From assembly GCF_947499945.1 (NCBI RefSeq), contig NZ_CANMQD010000004.1:275356-339355 (forward strand): 64,000 nucleotides of DNA, given 5' to 3'. This DNA comes from an uncultured Sulfitobacter sp. (GTDB lineage: Bacteria; Pseudomonadota; Alphaproteobacteria; Rhodobacterales; Rhodobacteraceae). The notes under the pieces are model-generated. The model was given only the letters and a program-made list of their open reading frames with translations, did not search any database and was not told where the DNA came from. Shown one piece after another: positions 26,704 through 35,414 of this stretch; within the stretch, counting starts at the first letter, position 1, and each line of letters begins with the position of its first letter. Position numbers and translations under genes: made by a program.

Positions 26704-27540
26704 TTATCCTCCCGAGATAAAGGGCCAACCTGCCACGACACATGCGCCGAGGATCAGGGCAACTCCCATTGGTTTTACAATATAGTGTCCGATCTGCGGC
26801 AGCTTTTCCAGCACCATGAAAAATGTGGCCAGCCCCATCCATGCGAGGTTCATCACACCGCCCGCAAACCCCAGCGCCATAAAGCCCCAGCAGCAGCCAA
26901 CGCAGAATGTCCCGAGGCCAAGACCCATGCGCAAACCGCCGGCAAATCCTGTCTTCCAATGGCCGAGAAAGTACATTGATGGACTGTGACACACGCCATG
27001 ACAAATCTCTTTGCCGCGGGTGAATTGGAACAAGCCCACGACCAGCAGCAATGCAACCGCAAACCATCGCGAAGTCGCGATCCCAAGCATGTCGATCACG
27101 CCACCAAAGAGCAGCGCCAATTGCACACCCGCCAAGATCATCGCAAAGCCGACCCAGACGATAAAATATCCAAAAATTACGCCCAGCCACCCTGCCCGCG
27201 TGCCATTGGCGCTGGCCATCAAATCCTCATAGGCGCGCAATGTCGGCACCAATGTCGGCAACATCATCGCCGCCATCATCGCCGCCCACATGAACGCCAG
27301 CGGCCAGAACTCGGCCATGGGCATCTTCATATCCATGCGCGGGTTCATCCGGCGCATCGCCTCACCCAACGCATCCGGGCGGCCAAGCACGTCCAACCCC
27401 ATCGACGTGCTCATACTAACCATCATCCACCACGACACGAGGATCAGGCCAAAGAAAGCCAGCCAAAGTGTGGAGCGAAGAAGATGCGGCATAGCTCGAA
27501 TCCGGTCATGATCAGGCGTTGCAAAATTAATGTCAGACAT
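26704..27540 (-). CDS. DUF2182 membrane protein
   Basis: 278-residue integral membrane protein with about six to seven helices (roughly 22-44, 79-102, 117-150, 157-172, 200-235, 245-268). Cysteine/histidine segments EICHGVCHSP near 183 and GTFCVGCCWG near 210 fit the annotation of a metal-binding membrane protein. It heads the DUF2182-DUF1326-DinB-dmdA-acuI operon. No ribosome site is visible before ATG 27540; ATG 27492 (MPHLLRS) is a good alternative and would leave room for the two operators upstream. Confidence 0.82.
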   Translation of the reverse strand: MSDINFATPDHDRIRAMPHLLRSTLWLAFFGLILVSWWMMVSMSTSMGLDVLGRPDALGEAMRRMNPRMDMKMPMAEFWPLAFMWAAMMAAMMLPTLVPTLRAYEDLMASANGTRAGWLGVIFGYFIVWVGFAMILAGVQLALLFGGVIDMLGIATSRWFAVALLLVVGLFQFTRGKEICHGVCHSPSMYFLGHWKTGFAGGLRMGLGLGTFCVGCCWGFMALGFAGGVMNLAWMGLATFFMVLEKLPQIGHYIVKPMGVALILGACVVAGWPFISGG

Positions 27541-27572
27541 TTAAAGTTTTGCCAAATGGTAATTGTCTGACA
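27531..27572. promoter_or_regulatory. Paired GntR operators between DUF2182 and gntR
   Basis: TGTCAGACA (27531-27539) and TGTCTGACA (27564-27572) are each palindromes around a central base and are exact inverted copies of each other. Their centres are 33 bp apart, close to three helical turns. The pattern T-GTC-N-GAC-A resembles FadR-subfamily GntR sites. The two sites overlap or touch the start codons of both divergent genes, so autoregulation and operon repression are likely. Confidence 0.65.
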
Positions 27573-27573
27573 T

Positions 27574-28296
27574 ATGAAAATTGATCCCAAAAGCACCGCT
27601 GATCTTTCAGCACAAATCGCTACTGCCATTCGCGACGAAATTATCGCAGGGCGCCTGATCGTTGATGCACGCCTGCCCTCCGAGGCGGAACTTTCCGAGC
27701 AGTTCGAAGTCTCCCGCCCTACGGTGCGCGAGGCGCTCAAACGCCTTGCCGCGCAGTCGCTGATCCGCACCCAGCGCGGGGCCACAGGCGGGGCATTTGT
27801 GAACCGTCTGAGCTTTCCGGAGGCTTATGCCCAACAGATCACAACCTCCACCCTGCTGCTCTCGATGAATGATGTGAGTTTCGAGACCGCCTGTGAGGCG
27901 CGGTTTGCGCTGGAGCGGTCTTGTGCTGACCTGACTGCGCAGCGGTGCAGTGCTGATCACCTCGCGGCCATGCGTGCCGAAATCCACCGACAAAGCCAGC
28001 CAGGCCTGACAGATGAGGCCTTTTGTGCGTCTGACGTCGCCTTTCACCGTGCCTTGGTCGACGGGGCAGACAATCCTGTGCTGTCCTACCAACTCGCAGG
28101 TGCGGTCGAAGCGATGCAGCCCTTGATGAATATGATTACATTCTCCGCCCGCGACCGTGCACGGATCGTGGCATTGCACGAGCGTATTGCAAGCGCTGTC
28201 GAAGCGCAGAATGGCGCCGCTGTCAGCGACGGACTCACCGCGCTTGAGCAGGAAACCCAGACCCTCGGGCGCAGCCTATTTCAAGAAAAATTCTGA
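27574..28296 (+). CDS. GntR-family (FCD) transcriptional regulator
   Basis: 240-residue regulator. The N-terminal winged helix includes ARLPSEAELSEQFEVSRPTVREAL near 28-51, the GntR signature, and the C-terminal all-helical FCD domain (about 90-225) has candidate metal ligands DVAFHRALV and NPVLSYQ. FadR-subfamily members usually sense carboxylic acids. It diverges from the dmdA operon and lies on two identical operators, so it probably controls that operon. No Shine-Dalgarno is seen before ATG 27574. Its end overlaps the convergent gene by 16 nt. Confidence 0.87.
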   Translation: MKIDPKSTADLSAQIATAIRDEIIAGRLIVDARLPSEAELSEQFEVSRPTVREALKRLAAQSLIRTQRGATGGAFVNRLSFPEAYAQQITTSTLLLSMNDVSFETACEARFALERSCADLTAQRCSADHLAAMRAEIHRQSQPGLTDEAFCASDVAFHRALVDGADNPVLSYQLAGAVEAMQPLMNMITFSARDRARIVALHERIASAVEAQNGAAVSDGLTALEQETQTLGRSLFQEKF

Positions 28297-29108
28297 TCTG
28301 CGTCAAGGGTCTGCATGTCGACCCTCGTGTAAATTTCCGTCAGAATGGCGGCACCGAACAAACTCACCAAACTGTATGAGATAGAAATCACAAAGGCATC
28401 AAGATAGTCAAAACTGGATGGCAGATAACCATCCGGCTCCTCCATTATCCGCATCAAAAGATCGCTTGGTAGCCACGTAAGCGCTATTTGTGCACCACCC
28501 GCAATCAAGGCAGCACCAGCGATCGGCCACGCCAAGGGCTGCGTAAGCCGCCAACCCTTCCACATCTCGACTTTTTCATGGCCCGTTGCGAGATGCGGCA
28601 GAACCACACCAAAACGGAAAAGGAAATACGCAAATATCGTCGTCAAAACCGTCACTGTGACGTAGAACGAGACGCCAAAAAGCTCATCTCCCATTAATGC
28701 AACATTAAAAGAATAGGTTTGGCCCAAAGCAATGCTGGCCAGCCAGACAATTCCTGCAATCGCGGCGGTGATCATAAACAAGATAAAGAATATGACCAAC
28801 CCCATCACAAACCACTGGGCAAAGTAGCGGCGATAGAGATCGTCGCCAAGTAGCGGCACAATGCCCTGCGGCTCTTCCAGCAGAATAACGCGGTGCCACG
28901 CGACAGCCACCAGCGAGACGGTCATAAAATTTACGACCACCACCAGCAAAGCAGCGGAGCCTGACCCCTCAAAACCGGACATCACATATCTATGCGTATC
29001 ATAGAGTTCTACCAGAATATTGAGGGTCATCGGCAGTGCGAGGATGCACATCACCTGTACAGGCCTGCGAAACACATGCCCTACAGCCTCAAAGAAAATC
29101 GAACTCAT
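28281..29108 (-). CDS. Multi-pass membrane protein, function unknown
   Basis: 275-residue protein with about six hydrophobic segments (near 18-34, 50-75, 100-130, 150-175, 195-215, 245-268). No catalytic motif is evident and I do not recognise the family with certainty; it resembles the broad group of uncharacterised Rhodobacteraceae inner-membrane proteins. ATG 29108 (MSSIFFEAVG) was preferred to TTG 29120. Its 3' end overlaps the convergent gntR gene by 16 nt. Confidence 0.65.
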   Translation of the reverse strand: MSSIFFEAVGHVFRRPVQVMCILALPMTLNILVELYDTHRYVMSGFEGSGSAALLVVVVNFMTVSLVAVAWHRVILLEEPQGIVPLLGDDLYRRYFAQWFVMGLVIFFILFMITAAIAGIVWLASIALGQTYSFNVALMGDELFGVSFYVTVTVLTTIFAYFLFRFGVVLPHLATGHEKVEMWKGWRLTQPLAWPIAGAALIAGGAQIALTWLPSDLLMRIMEEPDGYLPSSFDYLDAFVISISYSLVSLFGAAILTEIYTRVDMQTLDADQNFS

Positions 29109-29153
29109 AAGGGGTGCCAAACGCCGCGCAGATGGCAGGCCGCGCGGCGTTGA

Positions 29154-29582
29154 TCAGTTCTGGACAATCACTTTGAGGTTGCGCGTGCCAACCTGTTGGG
29201 TCATCGCAAACAGCTTTTTCGCGTTGGACGTGTCCAGACGGATGCAGCCCGCAGAGGCGGGACGGCCAAGGCGGCTTGTCTGGTTGGTGCCGTGGATCGC
29301 AAAATTACCGCTGTAAAAGATCGAATAAGGCATCGGTGCATTGTTATAGAGGCTGGATTTATGGTGCTTGGACAAAAACTTGCCGCGCCATTGTCCACGC
29401 GGTGTGTATTTGCCCTTACGTGCCGTTGAGACACGCCATTTGTGGATTTGCTTACCGTTCTTGTAGACGCGCATGACCTGCTCGGACACGTCGACCTTTG
29501 CGATCAGTTGGCCGGCTTCAACAGCGGCAGGAACGGAAAACAAAAGCGATGCGCAAAGCAACGCAGAGGCAAAAAGTTTCAT
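29154..29582 (-). CDS. L,D-transpeptidase (YkuD domain), periplasmic
   Basis: 142-residue secreted protein with signal peptide (1-22) and a single YkuD domain. The catalytic signature reads IHGTNQTSRLGRPASAGCIRL (near 100-120), with the expected His, Gly and Cys. Such enzymes form 3-3 peptidoglycan cross-links or attach proteins to the wall. ATG 29582 starts the signal peptide. Monocistronic. Confidence 0.9.
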   Translation of the reverse strand: MKLFASALLCASLLFSVPAAVEAGQLIAKVDVSEQVMRVYKNGKQIHKWRVSTARKGKYTPRGQWRGKFLSKHHKSSLYNNAPMPYSIFYSGNFAIHGTNQTSRLGRPASAGCIRLDTSNAKKLFAMTQQVGTRNLKVIVQN

Positions 29583-29795
29583 AATGTGTGGATCCCCCAA
29601 GGATTTATTATAATGCGATGAAAATCAACTGTGGGGAGAGTTGATGTCAAAGGTTAAGTACTTCAATTCATCCAAAAGTCTGGTTTTCCATACCCCTGTG
29701 ACCGATATGCCGCGGCAACCTTTCGCCAATGTCGCGCGTTCATCTTGCGATCGGACCTGATCTGTTGGGTCGTGGCAAAAAGATTCGGAGCATAC

Positions 29796-30149
29796 ATGGA
29801 ATTTCTAACACTCATTAATTGGGCGCTGGCCCTGCTTACCATCGGTTTTGGCCTCTTTGGCTGGCTAATGCCCGACTACACAATGCGGACTGTTGATCTA
29901 CGCGATGGTGGCTCCACCATGGGAAAGTCCGAGGTGCGCGCAGCCTCGGGAGCTCTTTTTGTAATGGCAGGCCTCGGTGCTCTGCTCTTATCGACGCCAG
30001 CATCATTCGCAATGATCGGATTTATTTGGGGCGGCGGTGCGTTGGGCCGCATCACCTCACTTCTCCTTGACGGAACAACACGGCTGAAATGGATTTTCTT
30101 CGCATCTGAGTTGGCGGTTGCGGTGATTGCACTGTCGATCAACCTATAG
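29796..30149 (+). CDS. Small DUF4345-like membrane protein
   Basis: 117-residue protein with four short membrane helices (about 5-25, 45-62, 70-85, 97-115). The loop SEVRAASGALFVMAGL and the motif GGGALGRITSLLLDG resemble DUF4345 proteins. ATG 29796 has CGGAG at 6 nt. Function unknown. It lies just upstream of ssrA. Confidence 0.68.
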   Translation: MEFLTLINWALALLTIGFGLFGWLMPDYTMRTVDLRDGGSTMGKSEVRAASGALFVMAGLGALLLSTPASFAMIGFIWGGGALGRITSLLLDGTTRLKWIFFASELAVAVIALSINL

Positions 30150-30185
30150 CCCCTTGAAATGCAGCGGCCATGCTTCTATCTGTAA

Positions 30186-30515
30186 GGTGTCCTTCGGGAC
30201 TATGAGTATAAACGCGCTCGTAATAAACGGTTCGGACTCGGGGGCGGTACCCGACGACTCCACCAAATATCCTTCATTTGAGGATCATGGGGTCGAAACA
30301 GGATCGACGAACGTCTAAAGGGGTAAGCTTTACTTCGGCTGTCTGCCACCGTTATCGGCGAAACATGTACAATTGCAAATGACAATCGTGCTCCAATGGC
30401 GATGGCTGCGTAAGCAACCGGGACTATTGAAACCTAAGTCCTTACGTTTAGCGACCTAAGGCGGGGTTCGCAGGTACCTGGCAACAGAAACCTGCACTTT
30501 CTCCCCTCGCCGCTC
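30186..30515 (+). ncRNA. ssrA: tmRNA, circularly permuted two-piece ssrA
   Basis: The gene has the permuted alphaproteobacterial layout. The acceptor piece comes first (about 30186-30265), ending GACTCCACCA with a T-arm TCGGG-GGCGGTA-CCCGA. A short spacer (30266-30288) that folds as ATCCT...AGGAT follows. The coding piece starts GGGGTC at 30289, which pairs with GACTCC. The tag frame at 30375-30413 reads GCA AAT GAC ... GCG TAA, giving ANDNRAPMAMAA. A late stem GCAGGT...ACCTGC (about 30467-30492) is probably the last pseudoknot. The outer ends are approximate. The RNA rescues stalled ribosomes and marks the products for ClpXP. Confidence 0.93.
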
Positions 30516-30634
30516 GCACATGTTGACCTGCTGAACAGAGCATGTCACTAATCGCTTATGGGGTTTCTTCTGCGAACGCCCCGTGAGGCGCCAGCCAGAT
30601 GTTCGCATGTTTTCCAAAGATAAGGATGCATGCC

Positions 30635-31450
30635 ATGGCTGCCCCCAACGAAATAACTGTCCCTCAATTGCTGCGCCTGATCGGGTTGCCTGACGCTCCC
30701 TTGATCGTTGACATCTCTATTGATACCGATTTCGCCGATGATCCGTTTCTGATCCCTGCCGCGTTTCGTCACCCCCATACAGATCTCAACGGCTTAAAGA
30801 CGCGCCTCGCCGGGCGTCCATGTGTAGTTACCTGCCAGAAAGGCATCAAGCTGAGCCAAGGGATGGCCGCACGTCTACGCTGTGACGGCATCCACGCTGA
30901 ATATCTCCAAGGGGGCAACTATGGCTGGCGCGATCATGCGGGTGCGCCCCGTGTGACTGCGTCTGCAATTCCGCCTTTGGTCGATGGTGCAACCCTCTGG
31001 GTCACCCGCCACCGCCCCAAGATTGACCGCATCGCCTGCCCATGGCTGATCCGCCGCTTTGTGGACCGCGACGCACGCGTGCTCTTTGTCTCGCCTACCG
31101 AAGTCGCAGGTGTGGCGGAGCGCTATGGCGCGACACCGTTTGATATGGAGGGCGTTTTCTGGTCGCACCGCGAAGATCACTGTACCTTTGACACCATGCT
31201 CACTGAGTTTGGCCTGCAAACCCCTGCGCTCGCGCAGCTTGCCACAGTGATCCGCGCCGCAGACACCAACGCCCATGACCTCGCCCCCCAAGCGGCAGGT
31301 TTGCTGGCACTCTCTGTCGGTCTGTCGCGGCAATACCGCTCGGATGACGCGCAGCTTGAGGCGGGACTGTCGATGTACGATGCGCTGTACCGTTGGGCAC
31401 GCGACGGGCAAGATGAGGGCCACGACTGGCCTGCGGAGCGCAAATCATGA
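30635..31450 (+). CDS. chrB: ChrB-type chromate resistance protein with rhodanese-like domain
   Basis: 271-residue protein. Residues about 5-100 form a rhodanese-like domain with the cysteine in VTCQKGIKLSQG, where sulfurtransferases have the active-site loop. The C-terminal ChrB domain starts LWVTRHRPKIDRIACPWLIRRF near 120. ChrB proteins act as chromate-responsive regulators or helpers of the ChrA efflux pump. ATG 30635 is preferred (AAGG 9 nt upstream); ATG 30626 is possible. The stop overlaps chrA by 4 nt. Confidence 0.85.
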   Translation: MAAPNEITVPQLLRLIGLPDAPLIVDISIDTDFADDPFLIPAAFRHPHTDLNGLKTRLAGRPCVVTCQKGIKLSQGMAARLRCDGIHAEYLQGGNYGWRDHAGAPRVTASAIPPLVDGATLWVTRHRPKIDRIACPWLIRRFVDRDARVLFVSPTEVAGVAERYGATPFDMEGVFWSHREDHCTFDTMLTEFGLQTPALAQLATVIRAADTNAHDLAPQAAGLLALSVGLSRQYRSDDAQLEAGLSMYDALYRWARDGQDEGHDWPAERKS

Positions 31451-32697
31451 GCGTGCCAAGCTGGCCGGAAATGATCCGCGTCTTTGGCCGCATTGGCCTG
31501 TTATCCTTTGGCGGACCTGCCGCGCAAATCGCCCTGATGCACCGCGAGTTGGTTGAACTGCGCGATTGGCTCACCGAGCAGTCCTATCTGCGTGCGCTAA
31601 GCCTATGCATGCTGCTGCCCGGACCAGAGGCGATGCAACTCGCCACCTACGCAGGCTGGCGCTTGCGCGGCACGGCGGGTGGTCTGGTCGCAGGGCTGCT
31701 GTTCGTGATCCCTGGTGCAATTGTGATTGCTTTACTGGCGTTGCTCTATGCCAGCTACGGCCAGCTCCCCTTGGTACAGGCCACCTTCCTCGGAATCAAA
31801 GCCACTGTTGTGGTGGTGGTGTTCCAAGCACTCCGTAAAGTCGCCGGAAAAGCGCTGATCGGCAGACAGGGTTGGGTGCTGGCGCTGCTGTCGTTTTTGA
31901 GTCTGTTTGCCTTTGGTGTGCCATTTCCTCTAATCATCGTCGCTGCTGGCCTGTGGGGCATGTGGCGCACACAGACGCCGCCAAGTGCGAATGCGGAGAT
32001 GCCTCCCCAAATCGAAGCACAGACGCTGCGCACCCTCGTTCTATGGAGCACGCTTTGGGCCGCGCCCTTGGCCCTCGTCTGGGCGTTGGATGATGCGTTC
32101 TTGCTGCAACTTGGCCTCTTCTTCTCAAAACTTGCTATCGTAACCTTCGGCGGGGCTTATGCCGTGCTCGGCTATATGACCCAAACGGTTGTGACTGATC
32201 TGGGCTGGATCACCACCGAGCAGATGATCGACGCCCTCGGCCTCGCCGAAACCACCCCTGGACCGTTGATCCTTGTGACGCAATTTGTGGCCCTGATGGC
32301 GGGATTTTCCCAAACTGGCCCGAGTGGCGCCATCGCTGCGGGTCTGCTTGCTCTTTGGGTCACGTTCACGCCGTGTTTTCTGTGGATATTCCTCGCTGGT
32401 CCCTATCTTGAACGGCTCAGCGCACAACCCCGCCTTGCTGCCGCCCTGCAAGCAATCACAGCAGCGGTTGTTGGGGTTATGGCTAATCTGACCCTATGGT
32501 TTGCTGTTCATGTCTTGTTTGGTCGTGTGGGCATCGCATCCCCCCTCGCCCTGCCATGGCCGGACTGGAGCAGCTTCAATCCAACCGCTGCAGCGCTGAC
32601 GCTCCTTGCCGCTGTTTTGATGCTTTATTTTAAGGTCGGATTTGTCAAAAGCATGGGCGCTCTCGGCATCTGCGCGCTCGGGCTTGCTCTCATGTAA
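31447..32697 (+). CDS. chrA: Chromate transporter ChrA (long, two-domain form)
   Basis: 416-residue membrane protein made of two homologous CHR halves, each beginning with a characteristic segment: FGRIGLLSFGGPAAQIALMHRE near 11 and FSKLAIVTFGGAYAVLGYM near 225. AETTPGPL near 268 is a second signature. It exports chromate, or in some families transports sulfate or oxyanions, using the membrane potential. Coupled to chrB by an ATGA overlap. The pair separates ssrA from sspB. Confidence 0.9.
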   Translation: MSVPSWPEMIRVFGRIGLLSFGGPAAQIALMHRELVELRDWLTEQSYLRALSLCMLLPGPEAMQLATYAGWRLRGTAGGLVAGLLFVIPGAIVIALLALLYASYGQLPLVQATFLGIKATVVVVVFQALRKVAGKALIGRQGWVLALLSFLSLFAFGVPFPLIIVAAGLWGMWRTQTPPSANAEMPPQIEAQTLRTLVLWSTLWAAPLALVWALDDAFLLQLGLFFSKLAIVTFGGAYAVLGYMTQTVVTDLGWITTEQMIDALGLAETTPGPLILVTQFVALMAGFSQTGPSGAIAAGLLALWVTFTPCFLWIFLAGPYLERLSAQPRLAAALQAITAAVVGVMANLTLWFAVHVLFGRVGIASPLALPWPDWSSFNPTAAALTLLAAVLMLYFKVGFVKSMGALGICALGLALM

Positions 32698-32767
32698 GGT
32701 CGCCCCTTTTATCCCGACTGGAATCGCTTATGATGCCTGTTGTGAAACAACATTTGAGGGATATGAC

Positions 32768-33253
32768 ATGAGCCGCACCATAGACTATGGCAACCTCATG
32801 CATGACGCCATGCGCAGCCTGATCCGCAATGTCCTGCTGGACGTGAAGGATAACGGCCTGCCAGGTGCGCATCATTTCTTCATTACCTTCGACACATCGC
32901 ATCCTGATGCGGAGCTGGCCGACTGGCTCTCCGACCGCTACCCCGACGAGATGACCGTGGTCATGCAGCACTGGTATGACGGGCTCGACGTGACCGAGGA
33001 CGGCTTTTCCATAACGCTCAACTTCGGCGATGCGCCAGAGCCGCTTTATGTCCCCTATGATGCGATCCGCACCTTTGTAGATCCTTCCGTCGAGTTTGGC
33101 CTGCGGTTCGAGCAAAAAGACGAAGACAAAAAAGCCAAGCCCGATACTGTGGCAAAGCCTCTTTCCCAGACAGAAGAATCCGAACTCGAGGTCGAAGAGG
33201 CACCTGTAAAGGCCGCCGAAATTGTATCTCTGGACAGTTTTCGCAAGTCTTGA
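32768..33253 (+). CDS. sspB: SspB, adaptor for ssrA-tagged proteins
   Basis: 161-residue alphaproteobacterial SspB. The N-terminal substrate-binding domain (about 5-120) includes IDYGNLMHDAMRSLIRNVL and GLPGAHHFFITFDT. A variable charged linker follows, then a conserved C-terminal tail (KAAEIVSLDSFRK) that docks on ClpX. It delivers tmRNA-tagged proteins to ClpXP; ssrA itself is 2.3 kb upstream. Of the possible starts, ATG 32768 fits the family. Confidence 0.9.
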   Translation: MSRTIDYGNLMHDAMRSLIRNVLLDVKDNGLPGAHHFFITFDTSHPDAELADWLSDRYPDEMTVVMQHWYDGLDVTEDGFSITLNFGDAPEPLYVPYDAIRTFVDPSVEFGLRFEQKDEDKKAKPDTVAKPLSQTEESELEVEEAPVKAAEIVSLDSFRKS

Positions 33254-33328
33254 ACTGGCGCAGGCTGCGCACAGGCGCTAGAACGCCCCTGATCAAACAT
33301 TCTTAGCAATATCCGAGGAGCGCCCAAG

Positions 33329-34720
33329 ATGGCCAATACCCGTACCGAGACAGACAGCTTTGGCCCTTTGGAAGTGCCTGCGGATAAATACTGGGGTGCG
33401 CAGACCCAACGATCGATTATCAACTTTCCTATCGGTTGGGAGAAGCAGCCCATTGCCATCGTACGTGCCCTTGGCGTGATTAAACAAGCCTGCGCCGAAG
33501 CCAACATGGCCCAAGGTTCGTTGGACGAGGCGCGCGGCAAAGCGATTGTGCAAGCCGCCTCCGAAGTGGTCGAGGGAAAGTTTGACGATAACTTCCCGCT
33601 GGTGGTCTGGCAGACAGGATCTGGTACGCAGTCCAACATGAACGCAAATGAAGTCATCGCCAACCGCGCGATTGAAATCATGGGCGGGGTGATCGGATCA
33701 AAAGACCCCGTACACCCGAATGATCACTGCAATATGGGGCAATCCTCAAACGATACATTCCCGACGGCCATGCACATCGCCACCGCCCGCACAGCCCACG
33801 ACGTGCTGCTGCCCGGTCTGCGCAAATTGCACGCTGCTTTGCAGACAAAAGTCGGGGAATTTGATGGTATCATCAAGATTGGCCGAACACATACACAAGA
33901 TGCGACACCGCTGACGCTGTCTCAGGAGTTCTCGGGCTACACACATCAGGTCGCGATGGCGATCCGCCGCGTCGAAGATGGCCTTGGCCGTATCTATGAG
34001 CTGGCGCAAGGCGGTACCGCTGTTGGCACAGGTCTGAATACCAAGGTTGGCTGGTCCGAGACTGTCGCTGCCAACATGGCCCGCATCTCGGGCCTGCCCT
34101 TCATTACTGCGCCCAACAAATTCGAAGCACTGGCTGCCCATGATGCGATGGTCGAAATCTCGGGTCATCTGAAAACAGTCGCCGCCAGTTTGTTCAAAAT
34201 CGCCAACGATATCCGGCTGCTCGGCTCCGGTCCGCGCTGCGGCTTGGGCGAATTGATCCTCCCCGAGAACGAGCCCGGCTCGTCCATCATGCCGGGCAAA
34301 GTGAACCCGACCCAATGCGAAGCGCTCACCCAAGTTTGCGCTCATGTATTTGGCAACGACGCCGCCGTGGGCTTTGCAGGCTCACAAGGGCATTTTGAAC
34401 TGAACGTCTACAAGCCTATGATGGCTTATAACGTACTGCAATCCATGCAGCTTTTGGGCGATGCGGCCTCTGCCTTTACCGACAACCTGATTGTCGATCT
34501 CAAGGCCGACCCTGTGCGCATCGAGAAACTTATGCGCGAGTCGCTGATGCTGGTGACGGCGCTGGCGCCCGAAATCGGCTATGACAATGCGACGAAAGTA
34601 GCCAAAACAGCACATAAGAACGGCACGACCCTCAAGGAAGAGGCAATCGCCCTCGGCTTTGTCGATGATGAGACATTCGACCGCGTTGTGCGGCCGGAGA
34701 ATATGATCGGACCAAAATGA
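33329..34720 (+). CDS. fumC: Fumarate hydratase class II
   Basis: 463-residue TCA-cycle enzyme that interconverts fumarate and malate, iron-free and thermostable type. The superfamily signature [16 protein letters not shown] is near 317-332, and [15 protein letters not shown] near 97 is typical. Strong ribosome site GAGGAG. Its stop overlaps the following small gene (ATGA). Confidence 0.96.
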   Translation: MANTRTETDSFGPLEVPADKYWGAQTQRSIINFPIGWEKQPIAIVRALGVIKQACAEANMAQGSLDEARGKAIVQAASEVVEGKFDDNFPLVVWQTGSGTQSNMNANEVIANRAIEIMGGVIGSKDPVHPNDHCNMGQSSNDTFPTAMHIATARTAHDVLLPGLRKLHAALQTKVGEFDGIIKIGRTHTQDATPLTLSQEFSGYTHQVAMAIRRVEDGLGRIYELAQGGTAVGTGLNTKVGWSETVAANMARISGLPFITAPNKFEALAAHDAMVEISGHLKTVAASLFKIANDIRLLGSGPRCGLGELILPENEPGSSIMPGKVNPTQCEALTQVCAHVFGNDAAVGFAGSQGHFELNVYKPMMAYNVLQSMQLLGDAASAFTDNLIVDLKADPVRIEKLMRESLMLVTALAPEIGYDNATKVAKTAHKNGTTLKEEAIALGFVDDETFDRVVRPENMIGPK

Positions 34721-34893
34721 GCAACCCCCTGAGCCTGAACAAGGCCCGCAAAGACCGCGACCGCTCTGCCCGTAAATCACAAGCGGATCAGAACACGGTA
34801 AAATTCGGACAATCAAAAGCGCAAAAAGAAGTGCTCAAGGCGCGTGCGGAACAGATTGCCCGCAACCTCGAAGGCCACAAGCGCGAGACATGA
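34717..34893 (+). CDS. DUF4169-like small basic protein
   Basis: 58-residue highly charged protein starting [20 protein letters not shown]. The composition (many Lys, Arg, Gln) and the fumC neighbour match the DUF4169 family of small alphaproteobacterial proteins. It is coupled on both sides: the start overlaps the fumC stop by 4 nt and the stop overlaps the next start by 4 nt. Function unknown. Confidence 0.78.
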   Translation: MSNPLSLNKARKDRDRSARKSQADQNTVKFGQSKAQKEVLKARAEQIARNLEGHKRET

Positions 34894-35123
34894 CTGCGCG
34901 GCCCGTGAAACACTCTGTTACGTTACACGGGCACCGCACGTCGATCTCGCTTGAAGCGCCGTTCTGGTCGGAGTTGCGCAGCATTGCAGCGCAAAAAGAG
35001 ATGCCAATCAACGCGCTAGTTTCAGAGATTGATGAAGGGCGCGGCATGGACAGCGGACTCGCATCGGCGATCCGCGTTTATGTTCTGAGATCGTTAAAGG
35101 AACGTTTACCAAGCGCGGAATAA
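34890..35123 (+). CDS. Ribbon-helix-helix domain protein
   Basis: 77-residue protein. The pattern HSVTLHGHRTSISLEAPFWSELRSIAAQ, followed by MPINALVSEIDEGR, is the ribbon-helix-helix (RHH_4-like) fold seen in small alphaproteobacterial regulators near fumC. It may bind DNA, but many members lack proven targets. Third gene of the fumC chain. Confidence 0.78.
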   Translation: MTARPVKHSVTLHGHRTSISLEAPFWSELRSIAAQKEMPINALVSEIDEGRGMDSGLASAIRVYVLRSLKERLPSAE

Positions 35124-35164
35124 AATCCGAGTATGGTTCATCCTCCCTCCCCGCTTTCGAAAAA

Positions 35165-35362
35165 ATATGGACACTTGATTTATTCAGCTCGCGTGCCTCT
35201 ACAAAAGGCGGCGTAATCCGACGAAGTGTCCGTGGTATCGGACGCTATGTCGGCAGAGAAGAATTGAATAATGAAGACTTTCGGCGCGGTTTTCATGTTG
35301 TGGACAACGCAGATCAGCTCGTGATCTTTTGCAATCGAGAGACGAGCCGCGTTGTCTTGTAA
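35165..35362 (+). pseudogene. Short conserved-looking ORF lacking a start codon (possible frameshift)
   Basis: A frame ending at TAA 35360-35362 encodes the protein-like stretch GGVIRRSVRGIGRYVGREEL, continuing to RRGFHVVDNADQLVIFCNRE. This resembles the roughly 65-residue Rhodobacteraceae proteins sometimes annotated as phosphoribosylanthranilate-isomerase-like. No ATG, GTG or TTG exists in frame before it, back to the preceding stop inside the RHH gene. ATG 35167 (MDT) is one base out of frame. A single-base change in codon 3-4 would restore a normal gene. It may be a decayed gene, a sequence error or a rare ATA start (35165). Confidence 0.45.
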
Positions 35363-35414
35363 TCGTCTTCCCTTAAAGAAACCGATCTGAATTTTCGAAA
35401 ATTCCGTTAGCGCT

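Noticed and set aside
30127..30385. Short frames over the ssrA locus
   Set aside because: They overlap a structured RNA whose tag and acceptor parts explain the sequence.
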